The translations under genes and the position numbers were made by a program. DNA of 64,000 nucleotides from Clostridia bacterium (GTDB lineage: Bacteria; Bacillota; Clostridia; Oscillospirales; Acutalibacteraceae). Every line of letters begins with the position of its first letter. Positions within the stretch are counted from its first letter, which is position 1. The DNA lies in assembly GCA_017623575.1 (NCBI GenBank), contig JAGAOS010000045.1, positions 1-64,000 of the forward strand. Direction: 5' to 3'. Below, one piece after another: positions 9,316 to 18,529 of this stretch. The notes beneath the pieces were generated by a model. That model was given only the letters and a program-made list of their open reading frames with translations. It ran no database searches and was not told where the DNA came from.

Positions 9316-10485
9316 ATGAAAGAAATTATTCTTATAAAAAACGGCGAATTGGCTCTTAAGGGTCTTAACCGTATGAATTTTGAAAATGCACTTATTAAAA
9401 ACATAAAAACGGCAATCAATGGTTTGGGCGCTACCCAAATCACCCGCGCTCAGTCAACAATTACAATTGAGCCTATGGAGGAGGATTACCCCTTTGAGGA
9501 GGCACTTTTAAAAATCAAAAAGGTTTTTGGCATTGCCGCATTTTGTCGCGCCGCTGCCGTTTCAAAGGATATGGACGAGATTTTAAAGCAGTGCGTACCA
9601 TATCTTAAAGAAACCATGAAGGGCGTAAAAACCTTTAAGGTGGAGGCCAAGCGCGCTGATAAAAAATTCCCTCTTACCTCACCTGAAATATCCCGTTTAG
9701 TCGGCGGTGAGCTTCTTAAAAACAATCATCACCTTAAGGTTGATGTTCATAATCCAGAAATTGTTGTTACGGTCGAAATCCGCGATAAATGGGCATTTAT
9801 TCGCGCCGGTCAGATACACGGTGCGGGCGGTATGCCGGTTGGAACAGGCGGCAGGGCATCAATACTTATTTCAGGTGGTATAGATAGTCCCGTAGCGGCT
9901 TGGATGATGGCAAAAAGAGGTATAGAGCTGGATGCAATTCATTTTGCAAGTCCGCCTTATACAAGTCTTAGAGCTGAGCAAAAGGTTAAAAAGCTTTTAA
10001 GTCGTGTTGCGAGCTATAGTGGACCTATCCGTATGGGTATAGTTCCCTTTACTGAGCTTCAGCAAACCATTGCAGATAACTGCCCCGAGGAATACTTTAC
10101 ACTTATAATGCGTCGGATGATGATGCGTATAAGTGAGCGGCTTGCACAAAAAAGAAAAAGCCTTGCTCTTATTACGGGTGAGAGTGTAGGTCAGGTGGCA
10201 AGTCAGACTTTGCCCGCATTGGTTACCACCGATATTGTAGTAAATATGCCTGTATTCCGTCCCCTTATTGGTATGGATAAGGATGAAATTGTTGAAATTT
10301 CCCGCAAGATAGATACCTTTGAAATTTCTATTGAGCCATATGAGGATTGCTGTACGGTATTTACCCCCAAGCATCCCAGAACCCGCCCCACACCCGAACA
10401 GTGTGAGCAGGCAGAAGCACTTTTTGATTTTGAACCTCTTATTGCACAAGCGGTAGAAAATACGGTTTATGAGGTCATTGAATAG
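9316..10485 (+). CDS. thiI: tRNA 4-thiouridine synthase ThiI
   Basis: A 389-residue enzyme that adenylates U8 of tRNA and inserts sulfur, which can also feed thiamine synthesis. It has an N-terminal ferredoxin-like and THUMP region (residues about 1-165, ending EIRDKWAFIRAGQIHGAGGMPVG) and a PP-loop ATPase with SGGIDSPVAAWMMAKRG starting at about residue 186. It stops near 389 and so lacks the C-terminal rhodanese domain found in enterobacterial ThiI, as in most Firmicutes; sulfur then comes straight from the neighbouring desulfurase. ATG 9316 has GGGAGA upstream and the gap to the desulfurase is 9 bases. Confidence 0.95.
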   Translation: MKEIILIKNGELALKGLNRMNFENALIKNIKTAINGLGATQITRAQSTITIEPMEEDYPFEEALLKIKKVFGIAAFCRAAAVSKDMDEILKQCVPYLKETMKGVKTFKVEAKRADKKFPLTSPEISRLVGGELLKNNHHLKVDVHNPEIVVTVEIRDKWAFIRAGQIHGAGGMPVGTGGRASILISGGIDSPVAAWMMAKRGIELDAIHFASPPYTSLRAEQKVKKLLSRVASYSGPIRMGIVPFTELQQTIADNCPEEYFTLIMRRMMMRISERLAQKRKSLALITGESVGQVASQTLPALVTTDIVVNMPVFRPLIGMDKDEIVEISRKIDTFEISIEPYEDCCTVFTPKHPRTRPTPEQCEQAEALFDFEPLIAQAVENTVYEVIE

Positions 10486-10499
10486 AGGAGTATTTTAAA

Positions 10500-13370
10500 A
10501 TGAATGTTGAAATTATTTGCGTTGGCACAGAATTATTGCTTGGTGATATTTTAAACACCAATGCAAAGTTTTTGTCTGAAAGATTGGCAGAACTGGGCTT
10601 TAATCTGTTCAGTCAGTCGGTAGTTGGTGATAATGCCGAGCGGCTAGAAAGGCAGATATCGGTTTCGTTATCACGCAGTAATATTGTTGTTTTAAGCGGT
10701 GGACTCGGTCCCACCGATGATGATATAACTAAAGAAATAGTTGCAAAGGTTTTGAATCTTCCTTTGGTTAATCATGAGGAAAGTCTTAAACGAATTGAGG
10801 CATACTTTAACCGCGTAGGAAGGCGTATGAGCGCTAACAACAAAAAGCAGGCTTTGGTAATTAAGGGTTCAACTGTTCTGGAGAATGACCATGGAACTGC
10901 TCCCGGTCTTTTTTTGGAGGTTCCTAATGGCGCAGTTCTCCTTTTGCCGGGACCACCCTCTGAGCTTGTGCCTATGTTTAATAATAAGGTTTTCCCCTTG
11001 CTTAGAAAATACAGTAACAGTACTATAATTTCTCACAATATCCGTCTTTTTGGTGTGGGTGAGTCGGTAGCTGCAGAGTTATGCGGCGAGTTGTTAAATG
11101 GTAAAAATCCTACCGTTGCTACCTATGCAAAAACAGGCGAAGTAGATATCAGGGTTACTGCTTCGGCGCAGAACATAACTACCGCAAAAGAGCTTTGTAA
11201 TCCTGTTGTAGAAAAAATCAAAAAGCTTTTTGGTAATCATGTGTATGGCGTTGATGTAGATAACCTTCAACAAAAGGTAGTAAGTTTATTAAAAAGCAAG
11301 AACAAAAAGCTTGCTACTGCTGAATCCTGTACCGCCGGTATGCTTTCGGAAAGAATTACTGAAATTCCCGGTTCCAGTGAAGTTTTTGAAATGGGTGTAA
11401 CCGCCTATGCAAATTATGTTAAAATTCAGGCTCTGGGTGTTGATCCTAGTGTTATAGAAGAACAGGGTGCAGTTTCTGGAGAGGTTGCGGCTCAGATGGC
11501 AATGGGAATTCGTGCTATGTGTGGCGCAGATATTGGTATTGGTATTACAGGCGTTGCAGGACCGGGACAAAGCGAGGGCAAGCCTTCGGGACTTGTTTAT
11601 ATTGCCCTTGCTGACACTAAAAAGGTTTATGTGCGTAAAATAATGTCTCGTGGTACCAGTCGTGACACCACCCGTACTCTGGCAACCTCCACCGCTTTGG
11701 ATATGGTAAGACGCTACTTGGAGGACTGTGAAGATTTAATTTCCTTTGGTACGGATTTTGGCGCATCAATAAAGGTTATAGAGGGATACGAAGACCCCAA
11801 AAATTCAATTTTATCCTCAAAAAAATCAGAAAAAGATTCCAAAAATAATTTCGCTCAGATTTATAGTGAAGAAGAGCTTTTGGATATGTTCAGTATTGTT
11901 GAGGATGAATCGCCTGAAGAAATCCCCGAAAAGCTAGAGATTGAAGATGATTCTATCAACTTTATTTTTGAGGATGAAGAAGATAATAGTGAAGATAACA
12001 ATGATTATTATAAAGTAGGCAATATAGCAGATTTTTTCAAAAACAACGAAAATGCTGATGAGGGTGGAGAAAGGTTACAGGATGAAGAAGCTGATCAGCC
12101 TAAAGCAGCTGTTAAACCTGATACAACAAAAAAACGCGGATTTTTTGCATCTCTTTTCCCTTGTAAAGCCGATCCCGTTTCCGAAAAAATCCGAAAGACT
12201 GTTTTCATAATCGCATTTTTGGTGCTTATCGGTACAATGATTTATCTTGTTAATTATTTTGTTGAGGGCTGGAACGCTCAGGAACAAATTTCCTCTGCCG
12301 CCGGGGTATGGGATGATGAAAACAGTATGAAGAAAAATGAAAATGGAATTTTCATTGGTTTTGAAAGTCTGTTAGAGCAGAACAGAGATATTAAGGCATG
12401 GATTAGCATTGATGGTACAAATATAAACAATCCTGTTTATCAAACAAAGGATAATGATTTCTATGTTACCCATGATATGAACAAGCAAAGCAGTCGTTAT
12501 GGTGCACTGTTTATTGATAAGGATGCTCATATCGGTCGTGAAAGCAACAGCCAGAATGTGGTTATTTACGGTCACCATATGAAGGACGGCACAATGTTTG
12601 GCCCCCTTAAAAAATACACCGATATTTCTTTCTACAAAAAGAATCCTATTATAGATTTTACAACCCTTTACCGTGAGGGCAAATATAAGGTTTTTGCAGT
12701 ATTTATAACTAATACCATTGAATCACATGATAATGGTGAGGTGTTTAATTACCGCAACAGAAGCTTTGAAAACGAAGAAAGCTTTTTAAGCTTTATTGAT
12801 GATGTTAAAAAACGCAGTATTATCAATACTGGTGTGGATGTTTTGGGTACGGATGAAATAATAACTCTTTCCACCTGCACTTATGAGTTTGAAGAGGCTA
12901 GATTGGTTGTTATGGCACGCCGTATTCGTGACGGTGAAACAAATATTAACTATACCGGCTCTGCAGAGGTTAATCCCAATCCTATTTATCCTCAAATCTG
13001 GTATGATATAAAGGGCGGTAAAAAGCCTGTTATCAGCAGTAGCTCTACAGTAACATCGGAAGATGAGGTTCAGTCTGATGCTTCAGATGTTCAAAGTGAT
13101 GCATCATCAAGCAGCGATGAAGCTGTTTCGGGATTTAATGCAGGTACAACCACCTCAACTCAGGGCGAAACTTCAAGTCGTCCTGCCGTGGTGATTCCTC
13201 AAAATTCCTCGGATACAACACCTTCAAACACCACAACAACTTCTACAACAACTTCATCTCAGACAACCACATCGGCACCCGCTGCTACAACTTCTACGCC
13301 TACAACTACTACCTCTACACCGGTTACACCCTCTTCGGATACAACCACTACTTCTGCCGCAGATAATTAA
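10500..13370 (+). CDS. CinA - membrane segment - class B sortase fusion
   Basis: One uninterrupted 956-residue frame joins two enzymes. Residues 1-170 are the CinA molybdopterin-binding-like (MoCF) domain with GTELLLGDILNTN, SGGLGPTDDD and LLPGPPSEL. Residues about 255-410 are the CinA C-terminal nicotinamide-nucleotide amidase domain, with TAESCTAG and TGVAGPG intact. An acidic linker (410-550) leads to a basic patch and a membrane helix (about 566-588). Then comes a class B sortase domain (about 617-815) with H692 in YGHHMKDGTMFG, C793 in LSTCTY and R801 in EEARLVVMARR, the expected catalytic His-Cys-Arg. The end (about 850-956) is almost all Ser/Thr. The positive residues before the helix put CinA inside and the sortase outside. 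No sortase substrate with a clear sorting signal lies in the window. The next gene repeats the architecture. I do not know a described protein of this build. Confidence 0.9.
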   Translation: MNVEIICVGTELLLGDILNTNAKFLSERLAELGFNLFSQSVVGDNAERLERQISVSLSRSNIVVLSGGLGPTDDDITKEIVAKVLNLPLVNHEESLKRIEAYFNRVGRRMSANNKKQALVIKGSTVLENDHGTAPGLFLEVPNGAVLLLPGPPSELVPMFNNKVFPLLRKYSNSTIISHNIRLFGVGESVAAELCGELLNGKNPTVATYAKTGEVDIRVTASAQNITTAKELCNPVVEKIKKLFGNHVYGVDVDNLQQKVVSLLKSKNKKLATAESCTAGMLSERITEIPGSSEVFEMGVTAYANYVKIQALGVDPSVIEEQGAVSGEVAAQMAMGIRAMCGADIGIGITGVAGPGQSEGKPSGLVYIALADTKKVYVRKIMSRGTSRDTTRTLATSTALDMVRRYLEDCEDLISFGTDFGASIKVIEGYEDPKNSILSSKKSEKDSKNNFAQIYSEEELLDMFSIVEDESPEEIPEKLEIEDDSINFIFEDEEDNSEDNNDYYKVGNIADFFKNNENADEGGERLQDEEADQPKAAVKPDTTKKRGFFASLFPCKADPVSEKIRKTVFIIAFLVLIGTMIYLVNYFVEGWNAQEQISSAAGVWDDENSMKKNENGIFIGFESLLEQNRDIKAWISIDGTNINNPVYQTKDNDFYVTHDMNKQSSRYGALFIDKDAHIGRESNSQNVVIYGHHMKDGTMFGPLKKYTDISFYKKNPIIDFTTLYREGKYKVFAVFITNTIESHDNGEVFNYRNRSFENEESFLSFIDDVKKRSIINTGVDVLGTDEIITLSTCTYEFEEARLVVMARRIRDGETNINYTGSAEVNPNPIYPQIWYDIKGGKKPVISSSSTVTSEDEVQSDASDVQSDASSSSDEAVSGFNAGTTTSTQGETSSRPAVVIPQNSSDTTPSNTTTTSTTTSSQTTTSAPAATTSTPTTTTSTPVTPSSDTTTTSAADN

Positions 13371-13424
13371 GATGAGGGAAAATACCCGTCAAAATCGTTT
13401 AAGAATTTATAAAGGAGAAGAATT

Positions 13425-16226
13425 ATGGTTCCGGATCTTACCTTGGAAGTCATATATTTGAATCAGCCTACAGATTTCAAAATGGAATTTGAATTATGTG
13501 GAAGTGTAAATGCTCGCTTTTTAAGCATACCGGTTAAAAGCCATACTGAGTTTTTAACCGCGCTTTCAAAAAGTGTTGTTCGCAGCAGAGCCATAATTAC
13601 TGTAGGTAGCTTTAATCCTTTAGATAAGCTTTATATTCCTAAAATTATTGCTAAGGCAACCGGTTACAAGCTGCATAAAGTAGATGTGCAGAGCTTTGGT
13701 ATAAATTCTCAAAATGATGTTCTTCTTCCTGAAAGTGCTTTGCCTTTGGTGGATGCAAAAGGCAATATGGGTGGTTGCGTTTTAGAAAACAATGATCAGA
13801 CAATCATAATGCTTACCTCAGACAGGGAGCTTAGGCATAATATGGTTGCTGAATTGGTTTGCCCCTATTTAAAGCTTTTTGCGGCAAAAAAGACCAAGGA
13901 ATTTAATAGCACTATTCCACCCTTGAATAATTCTGAAAACAATTTACAAAAAGCTGAAGAACAGGAGATAACCGATAAGCCTCAGGATGATATCCGGCCT
14001 CCGCTGTATGAACAGCCTTCAGAAAGCGCTGTTGTTCAGAATGAAGCTGTACAAATAATTCCCGAGGATAATATGGATACATCTTCATTGCATACCGAGG
14101 ATGAAATTGCCGTAGCTACTCCTGATGAGGCAGATGACATAATTCTACCCGTAATGGATGAAAACAGTAATAATCATACCGAAGAGCCAAAAAGTGAAGA
14201 GCTAAATCAAGATAGCAGTTTAAAAGAAAATACAGAATCTGAAGCTCCGAAGTATGCTGTGCTGGAGCAACCCGAAACCGGTACCGAATCCAAATTCGAT
14301 TTAGGTGGATTTTTAATTGATGAGTTGGAGGAGGAAGAGGTAAAACCCAAAAAGACTCGACCTTTAATAAAAGCAATAATATCTATTATTCTTGTGTTGG
14401 CGGTTCTTTTGGCTTCTTATTTTGGTTATGACCGTTTGTTTCAGCCAATGCAACGCAATTCGGTTTATGATCAAATAAGGGGCTTGTACGGACAAAGCTG
14501 GAACAAGCTTCCCGAGGATATGCTTTATAAATTCGGTAAGCTGTACCAAACCAATTCAGATATTTTTGGTTGGCTTAGTATTCCAAACACAAATATAAAT
14601 CTTCCTGTTGTAAGTTCGCAAAAAAAATCTGCAAGCTATTATCGCACCCACCTTTTTGAGGGAAGTGTAAACCGCTATGGCACCCTTTATACCTCCGCCG
14701 ATTCCACAAGGGGAGGCTATAACCGTAATATTGTAATTTACGGTAAGGATACGGGTGATGATGTAATGCTTTCAGAATTGGATAAATTCTTAAGCGCGGA
14801 GCACTATATGCAGGTACCCACCTTTACTTTTGATACCTTGTATTTTGAAAATAAATGGAAGATTTTTTCTGCTTTTAAAATTAATTCCAAAAATGAAAAT
14901 AGCTATATAAAAACAGATTTTTTTGATGATTCTGAATTTTCAGAGCATATTAACCTTTTAGAGAAGGTTTCAGCTATTGATACAAATATTGATGTTACAT
15001 ACAGTGACCAGATTGTTACATTGGTTTCACAAAGCAATGAAACAGCTGTTATTATAGTTGCCAGAAGGGTTCGTGACGGCGAATCCCCCTTTGTTGATGT
15101 AACAGGCACAACAGAAAATTACACTGTCGAAAACAACAGTGATATTCCTGTGGTAGCTGATCCGTTAATACCTATTGAAGATTCATCTCAAATTGAATCA
15201 GAGGTTGAGGATGAAACTATGTTTGACGGTGCTTCCAGTCGATTTGAGCAGCAGGCACCAACCTCATCAATAATTGAGGTAAAGCCAACATTGCCAACAG
15301 TCACCTCTGTGCCGGATATTTCTTCTAAAGTAAGCTCTGCTGTTACTTCATCTAAAAATGATAAGGTTTCATCAACAGGCAGTGTTTCCTCAAAACCAAC
15401 TACCACAACATCATCGCCATCAAATAATGGCTCACTCCCAATGCTTACAGTTACAAACACCTTTAACGGTCAAAGGGTAAAGGGTACTGCCATTCAAATA
15501 ATCGCACAGAATATTGAGGCGGAAATGGGCTCAGGTTATCATATTGAGGCATTGAAGGCTCAGGCGGTCGCGGCATATTCGTGGCTGTTAAATCACGGTT
15601 CGGCAAAGGATAAATATCCAAGCTTACCACTTAAAACCCCAAGTCAAAAATGTCTTGATGCGGTAGAGGCTGTTGCGGGTCAGGTTGCTGTATACGGCGG
15701 AAAAGTTGCCACAACCTATTATTATGCAATTTCTGCAGGTAAATCTGCATACAGTCAGGATATATGGTCAAGCCCTGTTCCATATCTTGTAAGCGTTGAT
15801 TCATCGGTAGATAAAAATGTTAAAGGGTATCAGACCCAAAGAAAGTATTCAGCTTCTGAAATTGCTCAAAAGGCAAAAAGGTTGTTAAATATAGACCTTA
15901 CACAAATATCTGATAAAAACAAATGGTTCACCTGCAGTTATGATGTCAACGGACTCTATTGTACCAAAATTAAAATAGGTAATGTAGAGAAAAAAGGCAC
16001 CTATCTGCGTGATACTTTCTTCAACTATGACCTGCGCTCCAGCGCTTATACCATATCTTATAACGATGCTGAAGATAACTTCATTTTTACCGTTAAGGGA
16101 TATGGGCACGGTGTAGGTATGAGTCAGGCTGGAGCAAATCAGTATGCCAAGAGCGGCTGGAGCTATGAAAAAATATTAAAGCATTATTACACAGGTATTT
16201 CACTTGGTACCTATTTTGAAAACTAG
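13425..16226 (+). CDS. Degenerate CinA-like domain - membrane segment - pseudo-sortase B - SpoIID fusion
   Basis: A 933-residue frame. Residues 1-160 align with the MoCF domain of the preceding CinA fusion: VRSRAIITVGSFNPLDK stands where that protein has SRSNIVVLSGGLGPTDDD, so the active motif is lost. After an acidic linker a helix (about 317-338) crosses the membrane. Residues about 365-555 match the neighbouring sortase, but YGKDTGDDVM replaces YGHHMKDGTM (K441 for the His), the Cys segment reads LVSQSNE, and the Arg is Ala541; all three catalytic residues are gone. A Ser/Thr-rich linker (about 570-670) leads to a SpoIID domain (about 674-933) with E708 in HIEALKAQAVAA, the expected lytic transglycosylase glutamate, and YGHGVGMSQAGANQYA. 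SpoIID cuts denuded peptidoglycan glycan strands during forespore engulfment. RBS AAAGGAG precedes ATG 13425. Confidence 0.85.
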   Translation: MVPDLTLEVIYLNQPTDFKMEFELCGSVNARFLSIPVKSHTEFLTALSKSVVRSRAIITVGSFNPLDKLYIPKIIAKATGYKLHKVDVQSFGINSQNDVLLPESALPLVDAKGNMGGCVLENNDQTIIMLTSDRELRHNMVAELVCPYLKLFAAKKTKEFNSTIPPLNNSENNLQKAEEQEITDKPQDDIRPPLYEQPSESAVVQNEAVQIIPEDNMDTSSLHTEDEIAVATPDEADDIILPVMDENSNNHTEEPKSEELNQDSSLKENTESEAPKYAVLEQPETGTESKFDLGGFLIDELEEEEVKPKKTRPLIKAIISIILVLAVLLASYFGYDRLFQPMQRNSVYDQIRGLYGQSWNKLPEDMLYKFGKLYQTNSDIFGWLSIPNTNINLPVVSSQKKSASYYRTHLFEGSVNRYGTLYTSADSTRGGYNRNIVIYGKDTGDDVMLSELDKFLSAEHYMQVPTFTFDTLYFENKWKIFSAFKINSKNENSYIKTDFFDDSEFSEHINLLEKVSAIDTNIDVTYSDQIVTLVSQSNETAVIIVARRVRDGESPFVDVTGTTENYTVENNSDIPVVADPLIPIEDSSQIESEVEDETMFDGASSRFEQQAPTSSIIEVKPTLPTVTSVPDISSKVSSAVTSSKNDKVSSTGSVSSKPTTTTSSPSNNGSLPMLTVTNTFNGQRVKGTAIQIIAQNIEAEMGSGYHIEALKAQAVAAYSWLLNHGSAKDKYPSLPLKTPSQKCLDAVEAVAGQVAVYGGKVATTYYYAISAGKSAYSQDIWSSPVPYLVSVDSSVDKNVKGYQTQRKYSASEIAQKAKRLLNIDLTQISDKNKWFTCSYDVNGLYCTKIKIGNVEKKGTYLRDTFFNYDLRSSAYTISYNDAEDNFIFTVKGYGHGVGMSQAGANQYAKSGWSYEKILKHYYTGISLGTYFEN

Positions 16227-16247
16227 CAATTTTTCGGAGTGAAAAAA

Positions 16248-17093
16248 ATGACTAAAATTCTTAAAAAGCAAATTCTTAATCCAACAGTAACAAAAATGGT
16301 GGTAGAGGCACCTCTTATTGCAAAAAAGGCTGAACCCGGTCAATTTATTATCTTTCGCGCTAAAGAGGATTCAGAGCGTGTTCCCTTAACCATTGCCGAT
16401 TATGACCGCAATGCAGGTACTGTTACAATTATATTTCAAATAGTAGGGCAGGCAACTACCGAGCTTAATAGCCTTAATGAAGGTGAGTATATTCACGATT
16501 TTGTAGGTCCTCTTGGCACCCCAAGTAAGGTAGAAGGTCTTAAAAAGGTGGCTGTTATAGGCGGCGGTGTAGGCTCGGCTATTGCATATCCCGTTGCCAA
16601 AAAATTAAATGAATTGGGTGCAGAGGTTCACTCGATTGTGGGCTTCAGAAACAAAGACCTTGTTATTTTAGAGGATGAATTTAAAACCGTAAGCGATAAA
16701 TTGCTTATTATGACCGATGACGGTAGCTACGGTGCAAAAGGTCTTGTTACAAATGCACTTAAGGAGCTTATTGAGCAGGGAAATACTTATGATGAAGTAA
16801 TCGCTATAGGGCCCCTTATTATGATGAAGTTCGTATGTCAGCTTACAAAAGAATATGGCATTAAAACCACCGTTTCTATGAATCCAATAATGATTGATGG
16901 AACGGGTATGTGTGGCGGATGTCGCCTTACTGTTGGCGGTGAAACAAAATTCGCCTGTGTAGACGGACCCGATTTTGACGGACATTTGGTAGATTTTGAT
17001 GAGGCTATGAAGCGCGGTGCAATTTATAGAGATACCGAAACCAAAAAGCGCGAGGAAGCCTGCAATCTTTTGAAAAAAGGGGAGGGCAACTAA
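16248..17093 (+). CDS. nfnA: NfnA, FAD/NAD-binding subunit of NADH-dependent ferredoxin:NADP+ oxidoreductase
   Basis: A 281-residue flavoprotein of the ferredoxin-reductase family (PyrK/GltB-like). It has an N-terminal FAD-binding barrel (AEPGQFIIFR, RVPLTIADYD), an NAD-binding fold (VAVIGGGVGSAIAYPVAKKL) and a C-terminal [2Fe-2S] site with C222 and C225 in GMCGGCR and a third cysteine in TKFACVDGPDFDGH. With NfnB it forms the electron-bifurcating NADPH/NADH/ferredoxin enzyme typical of Clostridia. I chose ATG 16248 rather than GTG 16239, which overlaps the CGGAG ribosome site. The stop is one base before the nfnB start, so the two are translationally coupled. Confidence 0.92.
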   Translation: MTKILKKQILNPTVTKMVVEAPLIAKKAEPGQFIIFRAKEDSERVPLTIADYDRNAGTVTIIFQIVGQATTELNSLNEGEYIHDFVGPLGTPSKVEGLKKVAVIGGGVGSAIAYPVAKKLNELGAEVHSIVGFRNKDLVILEDEFKTVSDKLLIMTDDGSYGAKGLVTNALKELIEQGNTYDEVIAIGPLIMMKFVCQLTKEYGIKTTVSMNPIMIDGTGMCGGCRLTVGGETKFACVDGPDFDGHLVDFDEAMKRGAIYRDTETKKREEACNLLKKGEGN

Positions 17094-17094
17094 A

Positions 17095-18492
17095 ATGGAA
17101 TTTACCCGTAATATGGATCCTAAAAAGTGCCCTATGCCCTGTCAGGAGCCTGATGTAAGAAACAAAAACTTTTATGAGGTGGCATTGGGATATACCGAGG
17201 AAATGGCTATAAATGAAGCACGCCGTTGTTTAAACTGCAAAAACAAGCCTTGCGTGAGCAAATGCCCCGTGGGCATTGATATTCCTGCATTTATTGCAAA
17301 GGTTGCCGAAGGCGATTTTGAAGCCGCGTACAATGTGCTTACAAGGTACACATCACTTCCCGCAGTATGCGGTAGAGTTTGCCCGCAGGAGGTTCAGTGT
17401 GAAAGTGTATGTGTGCGCGGTATAAAGGGTGAATCTGTCGGCATTGGCAGATTAGAGCGTTTTGTAGCCGATTGGCATAGAAATAACGGTAAAAAAATTG
17501 CCGCAAAGGTAGAGACTAACGGCAAAAAGGTGGCTGTTATAGGTTCGGGACCCGCAGGACTCACCGCCGCAGGCGACCTTGCGAAAAAAGGCTATGCAGT
17601 AACTGTTTTTGAGGCACTGCATCTTGCAGGTGGTGTTTTGGTTTACGGAATCCCCGAATTTCGTTTGCCCAAGGATATTGTAAAAGCAGAAATTGAAAAT
17701 CTTAAAGCTTTGGGTGTGGAAATCAATACCAATATGGTAATAGGTAAAATTCTCACCATTGATGAGCTTATGGAAATGGGCTATGAGGCTGTATTTATTG
17801 GTTCGGGTGCCGGTCTGCCAAGATTTATGGGAATTCCGGGCGAAAGCCTTAACGGAGTCTACTCAGCTAACGAATTTTTAACCCGAATAAATCTTATGAA
17901 GGCATATAAGGATGATAGCAAAACCCCCGTGCGCCACGGCAAAAAGGTGGCAGTTGTGGGCGGCGGTAATGTTGCTATGGATGCCGCCAGATGCGCAAAG
18001 CGCCTTGGTGCCGAGGAGGTTTATATTGTCTATCGCCGCAGTATGGATGAGCTTCCCGCCCGAAAGGAAGAGGTTGAGCATGCCGAAGAAGAGGGAATTG
18101 TTTTTAAAACCCTAGTAAATCCTATAGAGGTTTTTGGGGATGAAAACGGAAATGTCAAGGGACTCAGATGCATAAAAATGGAGCTGGGCGAGCCGGATGA
18201 AAGCGGCAGACGCCGTCCTGTAGAGGTTCAGGGCAGTGAATTTGATTTAGAGGTTGACTGTATGATAATGTCTATAGGTACATCACCAAACCCTCTTATT
18301 CGTTCCACCACACCCGGTCTTGAAACTAATAAGCGAGGCTGCATTATTACCAAGGATGAAAGCGGTCTTACCAGCCGTACCGCAGTTTACGCAGGCGGAG
18401 ATGCCGTAACAGGTGCCGCCACAGTAATACTTGCTATGGGTGCGGGCAAAAATGCCGCAACCGCAATAGATGAATATTTAAAGAATAAATAA
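17095..18492 (+). CDS. nfnB: NfnB, NADPH-binding subunit (glutamate synthase small-chain homologue)
   Basis: A 465-residue homologue of the glutamate synthase small chain (GltD; often mislabelled gltA), here the large subunit of NfnAB. The N-terminus carries two [4Fe-4S] cysteine sets (CLNCKNKPCVSKCPVGID near residues 42-60, and CGRVCPQEVQCESVC). Two nucleotide folds follow: FAD with VIGSGPAGLTAAG near residue 148 and NADP with VVGGGNVAMDAARCAKRLGA near residue 285. The ending GGDAVTGAATVILAMGAGK is a family signature. No large glutamate synthase subunit is near, and the coupled nfnA argues for Nfn rather than glutamate synthase. GGGGAGGG lies just before the ATG. Confidence 0.92.
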   Translation: MEFTRNMDPKKCPMPCQEPDVRNKNFYEVALGYTEEMAINEARRCLNCKNKPCVSKCPVGIDIPAFIAKVAEGDFEAAYNVLTRYTSLPAVCGRVCPQEVQCESVCVRGIKGESVGIGRLERFVADWHRNNGKKIAAKVETNGKKVAVIGSGPAGLTAAGDLAKKGYAVTVFEALHLAGGVLVYGIPEFRLPKDIVKAEIENLKALGVEINTNMVIGKILTIDELMEMGYEAVFIGSGAGLPRFMGIPGESLNGVYSANEFLTRINLMKAYKDDSKTPVRHGKKVAVVGGGNVAMDAARCAKRLGAEEVYIVYRRSMDELPARKEEVEHAEEEGIVFKTLVNPIEVFGDENGNVKGLRCIKMELGEPDESGRRRPVEVQGSEFDLEVDCMIMSIGTSPNPLIRSTTPGLETNKRGCIITKDESGLTSRTAVYAGGDAVTGAATVILAMGAGKNAATAIDEYLKNK

Positions 18493-18529
18493 TAAAATGG
18501 TATAGTATAAATAGTAATCCCTAAAAATC

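Noticed and set aside
9997..10449. 150-codon open frame opposite thiI
   Set aside because: Shadow of the strongly conserved PP-loop domain of thiI; no ribosome site or domain.
11740..12180. Assembly chimera or fused frames as the cause of the CinA-sortase protein
   Set aside because: Reading frame, acidic linker and codon use are continuous, and the next gene independently has the same domain order, so a real fusion is more likely.
17095..18492. Glutamate synthase small subunit
   Set aside because: No large subunit is present and the coupled nfnA gene points to the Nfn complex.
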